The position numbers were made by a program, and so were the translations under genes. Of a stretch of 12,787 nt of DNA, positions 12,672-12,787 are shown one piece after another. How positions within the stretch are numbered: the first letter of the stretch is position 1; every line of letters starts with the position of its first letter. Under the pieces are notes generated by a model that saw nothing but the letters and a program-made list of their open reading frames with translations, had not been told where the DNA came from and made no database searches. The DNA comes from Anaerotignum sp. (GTDB lineage Bacteria > Bacillota > Clostridia > Lachnospirales > Anaerotignaceae), in the NCBI GenBank assembly GCA_020024395.1, contig JAHHTV010000027.1:1-12787 (forward strand), read 5' to 3'.

Positions 12672-12787
12672 CTATATAATAACTATGAAAATTTCTTCCT
12701 TTAGGTATGCCTTCATAATCAATTTGTTCAATTGCAGATAAAATTGACATTTTTGTTATATTTTTAGGTATCATTAAGTTAATATGA
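12667..12787 (-). pseudogene. Fragment resembling the N-terminal domain of McrB/HNH-type restriction proteins
   Basis: The frame is open from the right edge to a TAG at 12667-12669, about 39 codons. It reads IPKNIT, then a short helix ILSAIEQID, then EGIPKGRNFHSYYIE. This follows a pattern I know from the N-terminal head of several McrB-like and HNH restriction proteins: I-P-x-N-I-T, helix with A-I-x-x-I-D, then G-I-P-x-x-R-x-S-x-x-Y. The usual continuation with GKRYPPK is absent in all three frames after the stop. ATG codons are at 12774 and 12750, neither with a ribosome binding site. It is probably a broken gene that may begin beyond the window. The family match is from memory of the motif and is tentative. 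Confidence 0.4.

Noticed and set aside
12646..12680. TTGACA followed by TATAAT on the plus strand.
   Set aside because: The spacing is 23 bases, too long for a sigma-A promoter. The closer boxes give 13 (TACTAT) or 16 bases with a weak TATTCT, and only an 18-codon frame follows.

Overview
The window looks like part of the chromosome of a low-GC, spore-forming, anaerobic Firmicute, most likely class Clostridia near Lachnospirales. The evidence is AT-rich DNA with strongly A/T-ending codons, strong AGGAGG-type ribosome binding sites, sigma-A-like promoters, short U-tract hairpin terminators between genes, an EFR1-type flavodoxin/ferredoxin fusion, a YtvI-type sporulation membrane protein and the tail of a CotJC-like manganese catalase. 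Species cannot be named from this sequence.

Left part (1-5768, plus strand): the tail of an unidentified gene (possibly mfd), a PrsA-like foldase lipoprotein, and a flavodoxin-ferredoxin fusion protein with its own promoter and terminator. A tight four-gene run follows: alanyl-tRNA editing protein AlaX, Xaa-Pro aminopeptidase, a DUF2161 PD-(D/E)XK-like protein and a YccF-type membrane protein.

Middle part (5780-11816): cardiolipin synthase and an acyl-ACP thioesterase form a minus-strand lipid pair. A divergently transcribed, membrane-anchored protein of unknown function comes next; its leader carries a perfect 20-bp palindrome. Methionine aminopeptidase with an N-terminal SEC-C zinc motif (minus) and cysteine synthase (plus) are divergent, and a YtvI-type membrane protein (minus) converges on cysteine synthase. 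Each convergent pair shares one hairpin that can end transcription from both sides.

Right end (11917-12787): the ordered gene layout stops. Only the last 63 codons of a cotJC-like gene remain, still followed by their terminator. Homology ends abruptly near 12152. Beyond are about 230 bases without a recognised feature, a start-less unknown frame, and at the edge a short frame resembling the first residues of the N-terminal domain of McrB/HNH-type restriction proteins, cut by a stop. This looks like a rearrangement scar with decayed accessory DNA, or the edge of an insertion that continues outside the window.

Most of the window is ordinary core metabolism, protein quality control and lipid chemistry. 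I see no complete new system. The points most worth following are the cotJC break and its neighbouring fragments, the palindrome before the unknown membrane protein, and the DUF2161 nuclease-fold gene inside a housekeeping operon.
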